From positions 124,001 through 188,000 of the forward strand of contig JAKCOZ010000221.1 of the NCBI GenBank assembly GCA_022605955.1: a DNA stretch of 64,000 nt. Reading direction: 5' to 3'. Position 1 is the first letter of the stretch, and each line of letters begins with the position of its first letter. Positions 46,504 to 58,272 of the stretch are shown here, piece by piece. This stretch comes from Rallus limicola. Taxonomy: Eukaryota; Chordata; Aves; Gruiformes; Rallidae. Both the position numbers and the translations under genes were made by a program. The notes below the pieces were generated by a model. It worked only from the letters and a program-made list of their open reading frames with translations, ran no database searches and was not told where the DNA came from.

Positions 46504-47547
46504 TTTCAGGCCTAGCTTCTTTACTTTGGGAGTTATTGCTGGACGTTTAGCATGTTTTGAACTGCAGTCTGCTAGGGCCGAGAAAAGCACCGTAGGAGGT
46601 TCCAGGCATGTTCCCTATTTCCAGGCAAAGGAAAAGGCTGAGAGCCAAAGTGACAGGGTCTGCTCGGGTGTCCTGTTAGGAGGTTTCAGACAAGCTATGC
46701 CTTTCAGGCCTAGCTTCTTTACTTTGGGAGTTATTGCTGGACGTTTAGCATGTTTTGAGCTGCAGTCTGCTAGGGCCGAGAAAAGAACCGTAGGAGGTTC
46801 CAGGCATGTTCCCTCTTTCCAAGCAAAGGAAAAAGCTGAGAGCCAAAGTGACAGGGTTTGCTCGTGTGTCCTGTTAGGAGGTTTCAGACAAGCTATGCCT
46901 TTCAGGCCTAGCTTCTTTACTTTGGGAGTTATTGCTGGACGTTTATCATGTTTTGAACTGCAGTCTGCTAGGGCCGAGAAAAGCACCGTAGGAGGTTCCA
47001 GGCATGTTCCCTCTTTCCAGGCAAAGGAAAAGGCTGAGAGCCAAAGTGACAGGTGCTGCTCATGTGTCCTGTTAGGAGGTTTCAGACAAGCTATGCCTTT
47101 CAGGCCTAGCTTCTTTACTTTGGGAGTTATTGCTGGACGTTTAGCATGTTTTGAACTGCAGTCTGCTAGGGCCGAGAAAAGCACCGTAGGAGGTTCCAGG
47201 CATGTTCCCTCTTTCCAGGCAAAGGAAAAGGCTGAGAGCCAAAGTGACAGGGTCTGCTCGGGTGTCCTGTTAGGAGGTTTCAGACAAGCTATGCCTTTCA
47301 GGCCTAGCTTCTTTACTTTGGGAGTTATTGCTGGACGTTTAGCATGTTTTGAACTGCAGTCTGCTAGGGCCGAGAAAAGCACCGTAGGAGGTTCCAGGCA
47401 TGTTCCCTCTTTCCAGGCAAAGGAAAAGGCTGAGAGCCAAAGTGACAGGGTCTGCTCGGGTGTCCTGTTAGGAGGTTTCAGACAAGCTATGCCTTTCAGG
47501 CCTAGCTTCTTTACTTTGGGAGTTATTGCTGGACGTTTAGCATGTTT
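46504..47547 (+). repeat. Mosaic block with CTATTTCC mark, copy 3
   Basis: Matches 42300-43343 at 4204 bp (CTATTTCC at 46615, same class order, same 1-bp deletion at its end). Unlike copy 2 there is no junction at its start. The second monomer has a private AAAAGAACCG. Confidence 0.88.
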
Positions 47548-48932
47548 GAGCTGCAGTCTGCTAGGGCCGAGAAAAGCACCGTAGGAGGTTCCAGGCATGT
47601 TCCCTCTTTCCAGGCAAAGGAAAAGGCTGAGAACCAAAGTGACAGGGGCTGCTCGTGTGTCATGTTAGGAGGTTTCAGACAAGCTATGCCTTTCAGGCCT
47701 AGCTTCTTTACTTTGGGAGTTATTGCTGGACGTTTAGCATGTTTTGAACTGCAGTCTGCTAGGGCCGAGAAAAGCACCGTAGGAGGTTCCAGGCATGTTC
47801 CCTCTTTCCAGGCATAGGAAAAGGCTGAGAACCAAAGTGACAGGGTCTGCTCGTGTGTCATGTTAGGAGGTTTCAGACAAGCTATGCCTTTCAGGCCTAG
47901 CTTCTTTACTTTGGGAGTTATTGCTGGACGTTTAGCATGTTTTGAACTGCAGTCTGCTAGGGCCGAGAAAAGCACCGTAGGAGGTTCCAGGCATGTTCCC
48001 TCTTTCCAGGCAAAGGAAAAGGCTGAGAGCCAAAGTGACAGGGGCTGCTCGTGGGTCCTGTTAGGAGGTTTCAGACAAGCTATGCCTTTCAGGCCTAGCT
48101 TCTTTACTTTGGGAGTTATTGCTGGACGTTTAGCATGTTTTGAACTGCAGTCTGCTAGGGCCGAGAAAAGCACCGTAGGAGGTTCCAGGCATGTTCCCTC
48201 TTTCCAGGCAAAGGAAAAGGCTGAGAGCCAAAGTGACAGGGTCTGCTCGTGTGTCCTGTTAGGAGGTTTCAGACAAGTTATGCCTTTCAGGCCTAGCTTC
48301 TTTACTTTGGGAGTTATTGCTGGACGTTTAGCATGTTTTGAACTGCAGTCTGCTAGGGCCGAGAAAAGCACCGTAGGAGGTTCCAGGCATGTTCCCTCTT
48401 TCCAGGCAAAGGAAAAGGCTGAGAGCCAAAGTGACAGGGTCTGCTTGTGTGTCCTGTTAGGAGGTTTCAGACAAGCTATGCCTTTCAGGCCTAGCTTCTT
48501 TACTTTGGGAGTTATTGCTGGACGTTTAGCATGTTTTGAACTGCAGTCTGCTAGGGCCGAGAAAAGCACCGTAGGAGGTTCCAGGCATGTTCCCTCTTTC
48601 CAGGCAAAGGAAAAGGCTGAGAGCCAAAGTGACAGGGGCTGCTTGTGTGTCCTGTTAGGAGGTTTCAGACAAGCTATGCCTTTCAGGCCTAGCTTCTTTA
48701 CTTTGGGAGTTATTGCTGGACGTTTAGCATGTTTTGAACTGCAGTCTGCTAGGGCCGAGAAAAGCACCGTAGGAGGTTCCAGGCATGTTCCCTCTTTCCA
48801 GGCAAAGGAAAAGGCTGAGAGCCAAAGTGACAGGGTCTGCTCGGGTGTCCTGTTAGGAGGTTTCAGACAAGCTATGCCTTTCAGGCCTAGCTTCTTTACT
48901 TTGGGAGTTATTGCTGGACGTTTAGCATGTTT
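47548..48932 (+). repeat. 1385-bp tandem HOR, copy 1 (seven monomers minus 1 bp)
   Basis: Begins just after GCATGTTTGAGC. Classes in order: GAGAACC with GGGGC and TCATG; a monomer with CCAGGCATAGG and GAGAACC; GGGGC with CTCGTGGGTCC; a monomer ending ACAAGTTATGCC; CTGCTTGTG; GGGGC with CTTGTG; CTCGGGTG. It ends with the next copy of the 1-bp deletion. Confidence 0.93.
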
Positions 48933-50230
48933 GAGCTGCAGTCTGCTAGGGCCGAGAAAAGCACCGTAGGAGGTTCCAGGCATGTTCCCTCTTTCCAGGC
49001 AAAGGAAAAGGCTGAGAACCAAAGTGACAGGGGCTGCTCGTGTGTCATGTTAGGAGGTTTCAGACAAGCTATGCCTTTCAGGCCTAGCTTCTTTACTTTG
49101 GGAGTTATTGCTGGACGTTTAGCATGTTTTGAACTGCAGTCTGCTAGGGCCGAGAAAAGCACCGTAGGAGGTTCCAGGCATGTTCCCTCTTTCCAGGCAT
49201 AGGAAAAGGCTGAGAACCAAAGTGACAGGGTCTGCTCGTGTGTCATGTTAGGAGGTTTCAGACAAGCTATGCCTTTCAGGCCTAGCTTCTTTACTTTGGG
49301 AGTTATTGCTGGACGTTTAGCATGTTTTGAACTGCAGTCTGCTAGGGCCGAGAAAAGCACCGTAGGAGGTTCCAGGCATGTTCCCTCTTTCCAGGCAAAG
49401 GAAAAGGCTGAGAGCCAAAGTGACAGGGGCTGCTCGTGGGTCCTGTTAGGAGGTTTCAGACAAGCTATGCCTTTCAGGCCTAGCTTCTTTACTTTGGGAG
49501 TTATTGCTGGACGTTTAGCATGTTTTGAACTGCAGTCTGCTAGGGCCGAGAAAAGCACCGTAGGAGGTTCCAGGCATGTTCCCTCTTTCCAGGCAAAGGA
49601 AAAGGCTGAGAGCCAAAGTGACAGGGTCTGCTCGTGTGTCCTGTTAGGAGGTTTCAGACAAGTTATGCCTTTCAGGCCTAGCTTCTTTACTTTGGGAGTT
49701 ATTGCTGGACGTTTAGCATGTTTTGAACTGCAGTCTGCTAGGGCCGAGAAAAGCACCGTAGGAGGTTCCAGGCATGTTCCCTCTTTCCAGGCAAAGGAAA
49801 AGGCTGAGAGCCAAAGTGACAGGGTCTGCTTGTGTGTCCTGTTAGGAGGTTTCAGACAAGCTATGCCTTTCAGGCCTAGCTTCTTTACTTTGGGAGTTAT
49901 TGCTGGACGTTTAGCATGTTTTGAACTGCAGTCTGCTAGGGCCGAGAAAAGCACCGTAGGAGGTTCCAGGCATGTTCCCTCTTTCCAGGCAAAGGAAAAG
50001 GCTGAGAGCCAAAGTGACAGGGGCTGCTTGTGTGTCCTGTTAGGAGGTTTCAGACAAGCTATGCCTTTCAGGCCTAGCTTCTTTACTTTGGGAGTTATTG
50101 CTGGACGTTTAGCATGTTTTGAACTGCAGTCTGCTAGGGCCGAGAAAAGCACCGTAGGAGGTTCCAGGCATGTTCCCTCTTTCCAGGCAAAGGAAAAGGC
50201 TGAGAGCCAAAGTGACAGGGTCTGCTCGTG
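48933..50230 (+). repeat. 1385-bp tandem HOR, copy 2
   Basis: Repeats 47548-48932, including CCAGGCATAGG (near 49197), GTGGGTCC and ACAAGTTATGCC. In its last monomer CTCGTGTG replaces CTCGGGTG and the copy runs into junction 23, so the exchange point lies near 50226. Confidence 0.93.
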
Positions 50231-50301
50231 TGTCCTGTTAGGAGGTTTCAGACAAGCTATGCCTTTCAGGCCTAGCTTGTCTGAAACCTCTTAACAGGAC
50301 A
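50231..50301 (+). repeat. Hairpin junction 23
   Basis: One right-arm change (ACCTCTTAACAGG), as in junctions 20 and 27. The first monomer after it has AGGGTCGAG. The next block has 25 monomers. Confidence 0.96.
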
Positions 50302-51269
50302 AGCTATGCCTTTCATGCCTAGCTTCTTTACTTTGGGAGTTATTGCTGGACGTTTAGCATGTTTTGAACTGCAGTCTGCTAGGGTCGAGAAAAGCACCGT
50401 AGGAGGTTCCAGGCATGTTCCCTCTTTCCAGGCAAAGGAAAAGGCTGAGAGCCAAAGTGACAGGGTCTGCTCGTGTGTCCTGTTAGGAGGTTTCAGACAA
50501 GCTATGCCTTTCAGGCCTAGCTTCTTTACTTTGGGAGTTATTGCTGGACGTTTAGCATGTTTTGAACTGCAGTCTGCTAGGGCCGAGAAAAGCACCGTAG
50601 GAGGTTCCAGGCATGTTCCCTCTTTCCAGGCAAAGGAAAAGGCTGAGAGCCAAAGTGACAGGGGCTGCTCATGTGTCCTGTTAGGAGGTTTCAGACAAGC
50701 TATGCCTTTCAGGCCTAGCTTCTTTACTTTGGGAGTTATTGCTGGACGTTTAGCATGTTTTGAACTGCAGTCTGCTAGGGCCGAGAAAAGCACCGTAGGA
50801 GGTTCCAGGCATGTTCCCTCTTTCCAGGCAAAGGAAAAGGCTGAGAGCCAAAGTGACAGGGGCTGCTCATGTGTCCTGTTAGGAGGTTTCAGACAAGCTA
50901 TGCCTTTCAGGCCTAGCTTCTTTACTTTGGGAGTTATTGCTGGACGTTTAGCATGTTTTGAACTGCAGTCTGCTAGGGCCGAGAAAAGCACCGTAGGAGG
51001 TTCCAGGCATGTTCCCTCTTTCCAGGCAAAGGAAAAGGCTGAGAGCCAAAGTGACAGGGGCTGCTCGGGTGTCCTGTTAGGAGGTTTCAGACAAGCTATG
51101 CCTTTCAGGCCTAGCTTCTTTACTTTGGGAGTTATTGCTGGACGTTTAGCATGTTTTGAACTGCAGTCTGCTAGGGCCGAGAAAAGCACCGTAGGAGGTT
51201 CCAGGCATGTTCCCTCTTTCCAGGCAAAGGAAAAGGCTGAGAGCCAAAGTGACAGGGGCTGCTCGTGTG

Positions 51270-52490
51270 TCCTGTTAGGAGGTTTCAGACAAGCTATGCC
51301 TTTCAGGCCTAGCTTCTTTACTTTGGGAGTTATTGCTGGACGTTTAGCATGTTTTGAGCTGCAGTCTGCTAGGGCCGAGAAAAGCACCGTAGGAGGTTCC
51401 AGGCATGTTCCCTCTTTCCAGGCAAAGGAAAAGGCTGAGAGCCAAAGTGACAGGGTCTGCTCGTGTGTCCTGTTAGGAGGTTTCAGACAAGCTATGCCTT
51501 TCAGGCCTAGCTTCTTTACTTTGGGAGTTATTGCTGGACGTTTAGCATGTTTTGAACTGCAGTCTGCTAGGGCCGAGAAAAGCACCGTAGGAGGTTCCAG
51601 GCATGTTCCCTCTTTCCAGGCAAAGGAAAAGGCTGAGAACCAAAGTGACAGGGGCTGCTCGTGTGTCATGTTAGGAGGTTTCAGACAAGCTATGCCTTTC
51701 AGGCCTAGCTTCTTTACTTTGGGAGTTATTGCTGGACGTTTAGCATGTTTTGAATTGCAGTCTGCTAGGGCCGAGAAAAGCACCGTAGGAGGTTCCAGGC
51801 ATGTTCCCTCTTTCCAGGCAAAGGAAAAGGCTGAGAGCCAAAGTGACAGGGTCTGCTCGTGTGTCCTGTTAGGAGGTTTCAGACAAGCTATGCCTTTCAG
51901 GCCTAGCTTCTTTACTTTGGGAGTTATTGCTGGACGTTTAGCATGTTTTGAACTGCAGTCTGCTAGGGCCGAGAAAAGCACCGTAGGAGGTTCCAGGCAT
52001 GTTCCCTCTTTCCAGGCAAAGGAAAAGGCTGAGAGCCAAAGTGACAGGGGCTGCTCGTGTGTCCTGTTAGGAGGTTTCAGACAAGCTATGCCTTTCAGGC
52101 CTAGCTTCTTTACTTTGGGAGTTATTGCTGGACGTTTAGCATGTTTTGAACTGCAGTCTGCTAGGGCCGAGAAAAGCACCGTAGGAGGTTCCAGGCATGT
52201 TCCCTCTTTCCAGGCAAAGGAAAAGGCTGAGAGCCAAAGTGACAGGGGCTGCTTGTGTGTCCTGTTAGGAGGTTTCAGACAAGCTATGCCTTTCAGGCCT
52301 AGCTTCTTTACTTTGGGAGTTATTGCTGGACGTTTAGCATGTTTTGAACTGCAGTCTGCTAGGGCCGAGAAAAGCACCGTAGGAAGTTCCAGGCATGTTC
52401 CCTCTTTCCAGGCAAAGGAAAAGGCTGAGAGCCAAAGTGACAGGGTCTGCTCGTGTGTCATGTTAGGAGGTTTCAGACAAGCTATGCCTT
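51270..52490 (+). repeat. Six-monomer segment duplicated 10,830 bp away, copy 2
   Basis: Counterpart of 40440-41660 with the same ordered marks. It differs by, for example, GGGGC for GGGTC in one monomer. Edges are approximate. Confidence 0.85.
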
Positions 52491-54067
52491 TCAGGCCTAG
52501 CTTCTTTACTTTGGGAGTTATTGCTGGACGTTTAGCATGTTTTGAACTGCAGTCTGCTAGGGCCGAGAAAAGCACCGTAGGAGGTTCCAGGCATGTTCCC
52601 TCTTTCCAGGCAAAGGAAAAGGCTGAGAACCAAAGTGACAGGGTCTGCTCGTGTGTCCTGTTAGGAGGTTTCAGACAAGCTATGCCTTTCAGGCCTAGCT
52701 TCTTTACTTTGGGAGTTATTGCTGGACGTTTAGCATGTTTTGAACTGCAGTCTGCTAGGGCCGAGAAAAGCACCGTAGGAGGTTCCAGGCATGTTCCCTC
52801 TTTCCAGGCAAAGGAAAAGGCTGAGAGCCAAAGTGACAGGGTCTGCTCGTGTGTCCTGTTAGGAGGTTTCAGACAAGCTATGCCTTTCAGTCTTAGCTTC
52901 TTTACTTTGGGAGTTATTGCTGGACGTTTAGCATGTTTTGAACTGCAGTCTGCTAGGGCCGAGAAAAGCACCGTAGGAGGTTCCAGGCATGTTCCCTCTT
53001 TCCAGGCAAAGGAAAAGGCTGAGAGCCAAAGTGACAGGGTCTGCTCGTGTGTCCTGTTAGGAGGTTTCAGACAAGCTATGCCTTTCAGGCCTAGCTTCTT
53101 TACTTTGGGAGTTATTGCTGGACGTTTAGCATGTTTTGAACTGCAGTCTGCTAGGGCCGAGAAAAGCACCGTAGGAGGTTCCAGGCATGTTCCCTCTTTC
53201 CAGGCAAAGGAAAAGGCTGAGAGCCAAAGTGACAGGGTCTGCTCGTGTGTCCTGTTAGGAGGTTTCAGACAAGCTATGCCTTTCAGGCCTAGCTTCTTTA
53301 CTTTGGGAGTTATTGCTGGACGTTTAGCATGTTTTGAACTGCAGTCTGCTAGGGCCGAGAAAAGCACCGTAGGAGGTTCCAGGCATGTTCCCTCTTTCCA
53401 GGCAAAGGAAAAGGCTGAGAGCCAAAGTGACAGGGTCTGCTCGTGTGTCCTGTTAGGAGGTTTCAGACAAGCTATGCCTTTCAGGCCTAGCTTCTTTACT
53501 TTGGGAGTTATTGCTGGACGTTTAGCATGTTTTGAGCTGCAGTCTGCTAGGGCCGAGAAAAGCACCGTAGGAGGTTCCAGGCATGTTCCCTCTTTCCAGG
53601 CAAAGGAAAAGGCTGAGAGCCAAAGTGACAGGGTCTGCTCGTGTGTCCTGTTAGGAGGTTTCAGACAAGCTATGCCTTTCAGGCCTAGCTTCTTTACTTT
53701 GGGAGTTATTGCTGGACGTTTAGCATGTTTTGAACTGCAGTCTGCTAGGGCCGAGAAAAGCACCGTAGGAGGTTCCAGGCATGTTCCCTCTTTCCAGGCA
53801 AAGGAAAAGGCTGAGAGCCAAAGTGACAGGGGCTGCTCGTGTGTCATATTAGGAGGTTTCAGACAAGCTATGCCTTTCAGGCCTAGCTTCTTTACTTTGG
53901 GAGTTATTGCTGGACGTTTAGCATGTTTTGAACTGCAGTCTGCTAGGGCCGAGAAAAGCACCGTAGGAGGTTCCAGGCATGTTCCCTCTTTCCAGGCAAA
54001 GGAAAAGGCTGAGAGCCAAAGTGACAGGGTCTGCTCGTGTGTCCTGTTAGGAGGTTTCAGACAAGCA

Positions 54068-55298
54068 TTGCCTTTCAGGCCTAGCTTCTTTACTTTGGGA
54101 GATATTGCTGGACACTTAGCATGTTTTTAACTGCAGTCTGCTAGGGCCGAGAAAAGCACCGTAGGAGGTTCCAGGCATGTTCCCTCTTTCCAGGCAAAGG
54201 AAAAGGCTGAGAGCCAAAGTGACAGGGTCTGCTCGGGTGTCCTGTTAGGAGGTTTCAGACAAGCTATGCCTTTCAGGCCTAGCTTCTTTACTTTGGGAGT
54301 TATTGCTGGACGTTTAGCATATTTTGAGCTGCAGTCTGCTAGGGCCGAGAAAAGCACCGTAGGAGGTTCCAGGCATGTTCCCTCTTTCCAAGCAAAGGAA
54401 AAAGCTGAGAGCCAAAGTGAAAGGTTTTGCTCATGTGTCCTGTTAGGAGGTTTCAGACAAGCTATGCCTTTCAGGCCTAGCTTCTTTACTTTGGGAGTTA
54501 TTGCTGGACGTTTAGCATGTTTTGAACTGCAGTCTGCTAGGGCCGAGAAAAGCACCGTAGGAGGTTCCAGGCATGTTCCCTCTTTCCAGGCAAAGGAAAA
54601 GGCTGAGAGCCAAAGTGACAGGGGCTGCTCGTGTGTCCTGTTAGGAGGTTTCAGACAAGCTATGCCTTTCAGGCCTAGCTTCTTTACTTTGGGAGTTATT
54701 GCTGGACGTTTAGCATGTTTTGTACTGCAGTCTGCTAGGGCTGAGAAAAGCACCGTAGGAGGTTCCAGGCATGTTCCCTCTTTCCAGGCAAAGGAAAATG
54801 CTGAGAACCAAAGTGACAGGGGCTGCTCATGTGTCATGTTAGGAGGTTTCAGACAAGCTATGCCTTTCAGGCCTAGCTTCTTTACTTTGGGAGTTATTGC
54901 TGGACGTTTAGCATGTTTTGAACTGCAGTCTGCTAGGGCCGAGAAAAGCACCGTAGGAGGTTCCAGGCATGTTCCCTCTTTCCAGGCAAAGGAAAAGGCT
55001 GAGAGCCAAAGTGACAGGGGCTGCTCGTGTGTCCTGTTAGGAGGTTTCAGACAAGCTATGCCTTTCAGGCCTAGCTTCTTTACTTTGGGAGTTATTGCTG
55101 GACGTTTAGCATGTTTTGAACTGCAGTCTGCTAGGGCCGAGAAAAGCACCGTAGGAGGTTCCAGGCATGTTCCCTCTTTCCAGGCAAAGGAAAAGGCTGA
55201 GAGCCAAAGTGACAGGGTCTGCTCGTGTGTCCTGTTAGGAGGTTTCAGACAAGCTATGCCTTTCAGGCCTAGCTTGTCTGAAACCTCCTAACAGGACA
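54068..55298 (+). repeat. Marker-monomer block, copy 1
   Basis: Starts with a strongly marked monomer (ACAAGCATTGCC, GAGATATTGCTGGACACTT, GTTTTTAACTG), then GCATATTTTGAGC with AGTGAAAGGTTTTGC, then GGGGC, then TTTTGTACTG with GAAAATGCTGAGAACC, then GGGGC, then ordinary and junction 24. Upstream, TCATATTAGG at 53845 is also part of the repeated unit. Confidence 0.92.
55228..55298 (+). repeat. Hairpin junction 24 (perfect arms)
   Basis: Both 29-bp arms match exactly. The next block has 21 monomers. Confidence 0.97.
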
Positions 55299-56688
55299 AG
55301 CTATGCCTTTCATGCCTAGCTTCTTTACTTTGGGAGTTATTGCTGGACGTTTAGCATGTTTTGAACTGCAGTCTGCTAGGGCCGAGAAAAGCACCGTAGG
55401 AGGTTCCAGGCATGTACCCTCTTTCCAGGCAAAGGAAAAGGCTGAGAGCCAAAGTGACAGCGTCTGCTCGTGTGTCCTGTTAGGAGGTTTCAGACAAGCT
55501 ATGCCTTTCAGGCCTAGCTTCTTTACTTTGGGAGTTATTGCTGGACGTTTAGCATGTTTTGAACTGCAGTCTGCTAGGGCCGAGAAAAGCACCGTAGGAG
55601 GTTCCAGGCATGTTCCCTCTTTCCAGGCAAAGGAAAAGGCTGAGAGCCAAAGTGACAGGGGCTGCTCGTGTGTCCTGTTAGGAGGTTTCAGACAAGCTAT
55701 GCCTTTCAGGCCTAGCTTCTTTACTTTGGGAGTTATTGCTGGACGTTTAGCATGTTTTGAACTGCAGTCTGCTAGGGCCGAGAAAAGCACCGTAGGAGGT
55801 TCCAGGCATGTTCCCTCTTTCCAGGCAAAGGAAAAGGCTGAGAGCCAAAGTGACAGCGTCTGCTCGTGTGTCCTGTTAGGAGGTTTCAGACAAGCTATGC
55901 CTTTCAGGCCTAGCTTCTTTACTTTGGGAGTTATTGCTGGACGTTTAGCATGTTTTGAACTGCAGTCTGCTAGGGCCGAGAAAAGCACCGTAGGAGGTTC
56001 CAGGCATGTTCCCTCTTTCCAGGCAAAGGAAAAGGCTGAGAGCCAAAGTGACAGGGTCTGCTCGTGTGTCCTGTTAGGAGGTTTCAGACAAGCTATGCCT
56101 TTCAGGCCTAGCTTCTTTACTTTGGGAGTTATTGCTGGACGTTTAGCATGTTTTGAGCTGCAGTCTGCTAGGGCCGAGAAAAGCACCGTAGGAGGTTCCA
56201 GGCATGTTCCCTCTTTCCAGGCAAAGGAAAAGGCTGAGAGCCAAAGTGACAGGGTCTGCTCGTGTGTCCTGTTAGGAGGTTTCAGACAAGCTATGCCTTT
56301 CAGGCCTAGCTTCTTTACTTTGGGAGTTATTGCTGGACGTTTAGCATGTTTTGAACTGCAGTCTGCTAGGGCCGAGAAAAGCACCGTAGGAGGTTCCAGG
56401 CATGTTCCCTCTTTCCAGGCAAAGGAAAAGGCTGAGAACCAAAGTGAGAGGGGCTGCTCGTGTGTCATATTAGGAGGTTTCAGACAAGCTATGCCTTTCA
56501 GGCCTAGCTTCTTTACTTTGGGAGTTATTGCTGGACGTTTAGCATGTTTTGAACTGCAGTCTGCTAGGGCCGAGAAAAGCACCGTAGGAGGTTCCAGGCA
56601 TGTTCCCTCTTTCCAGGCAAAGGAAAAGGCTGAGAGCCAAAGTGACAGGGTCTGCTCGTGTGTCCTGTTAGGAGGTTTCAGACAAGCA

Positions 56689-57479
56689 TTGCCTTTCAGG
56701 CCTAGCTTCTTTACTTTGGGAGATATTGCTGGACACTTAGCATGTTTTTAACTGCAGTCTGCTAGGGCCGAGAAAAGCACCGTAGGAGGTTCCAGGCATG
56801 TTCCCTCTTTCCAGGCAAAGGAAAAGGCTGAGAGCCAAAGTGACAGGGTCTGCTCGGGTGTCCTGTTAGGAGGTTTCAGACAAGCTATGCCTTTCAGGCC
56901 TAGCTTCTTTACTTTGGGAGTTATTGCTGGACGTTTAGCATATTTTGAGCTGCAGTCTGCTAGGGCCGAGAAAAGCACCGTAGGAGGTTCCATGCATGTT
57001 CCCTCTTTCCAAGCAAAGGAAAAAGCTGAGAGCCAAAGTGAAAGGTTTTGCTCATGTGTCCTGTTAGGAGGTTTCAGACAAGCTATGCCTTTCAGGCCTA
57101 GCTTCTTTACTTTGGGAGTTATTGCTGGACGTTTAGCATGTTTTGAACTGCAGTCTGCTAGGGCCGAGAAAAGCACCGTAGGAGGTTCCAGGCATGTTCC
57201 CTCTTTCCAGGCAAAGGAAAAGGCTGAGAGCCAAAGTGACAGGGGCTGCTCGTGTGTCCTGTTAGGAGGTTTCAGACAAGCTATGCCTTTCAGGCCTAGC
57301 TTCTTTACTTTGGGAGTTATTGCTGGACGTTTAGCATGTTTTGTACTGCAGTCTGCTAGGGCTGAGAAAAGCACCGTAGGAGGTTCCAGGCATGTTCCCT
57401 CTTTCCAGGCAAAGGAAAATGCTGAGAACCAAAGTGACAGGGGCTGCTCATGTGTCATGTTAGGAGGTTTCAGACAAGC
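56689..57479 (+). repeat. Marker-monomer block, copy 2
   Basis: Same marker monomers as 54068, offset 2621 bp (13 monomers plus 47). It has a private TTCCATGCATG shared only with copy 3. After the GAAAATGC monomer it continues into GGGTC classes and a TCATATT monomer, with no junction. Confidence 0.92.
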
Positions 57480-58272
57480 TATGCCTTTCAGGCCTAGCTT
57501 CTTTACTTTGGGAGTTATTGCTGGACGTTTAGCATGTTTTGAACTGCAGTCTGCTAGGGCCGAGAAAAGCACCGTAGGAGGTTCCAGGCATGTTCCCTCT
57601 TTCCAGGCAAAGGAAAAGGCTGAGAGCCAAAGTGACAGGGTCTGCTCGTGTGTCCTGTTAGGAGGTTTCAGACAAGCTATGCCTTTCAGGCCTAGCTTCT
57701 TTACTTTGGGAGTTATTGCTGGACGTTTAGCATGTTTTGAGCTGCAGTCTGCTAGGGCCGAGAAAAGCACCGTAGGAGGTTCCAGGCATGTTCCCTCTTT
57801 CCAGGCAAAGGAAAAGGCTGAGAGCCAAAGTGACAGGGTCTGCTCGTGTGTCCTGTTAGGAGGTTTCAGACAAGCTATGCCTTTCAGGCCTAGCTTCTTT
57901 ACTTTGGGAGTTATTGCTGGACGTTTAGCATGTTTTGAACTGCAGTCTGCTAGGGCCGAGAAAAGCACCGTAGGAGGTTCCAGGCATGTTCCCTCTTTCC
58001 AGGCAAAGGAAAAGGCTGAGAACCAAAGTGAGAGGGGCTGCTCGTGTGTCATATTAGGAGGTTTCAGACAAGCTATGCCTTTCAGGCCTAGCTTCTTTAC
58101 TTTGGGAGTTATTGCTGGACGTTTAGCATGTTTTGAACTGCAGTCTGCTAGGGCCGAGAAAAGCACCGTAGGAGGTTCCAGGCATGTTCCCTCTTTCCAG
58201 GCAAAGGAAAAGGCTGAGAGCCAAAGTGACAGGGTCTGCTCGTGTGTCCTGTTAGGAGGTTTCAGACAAGCA

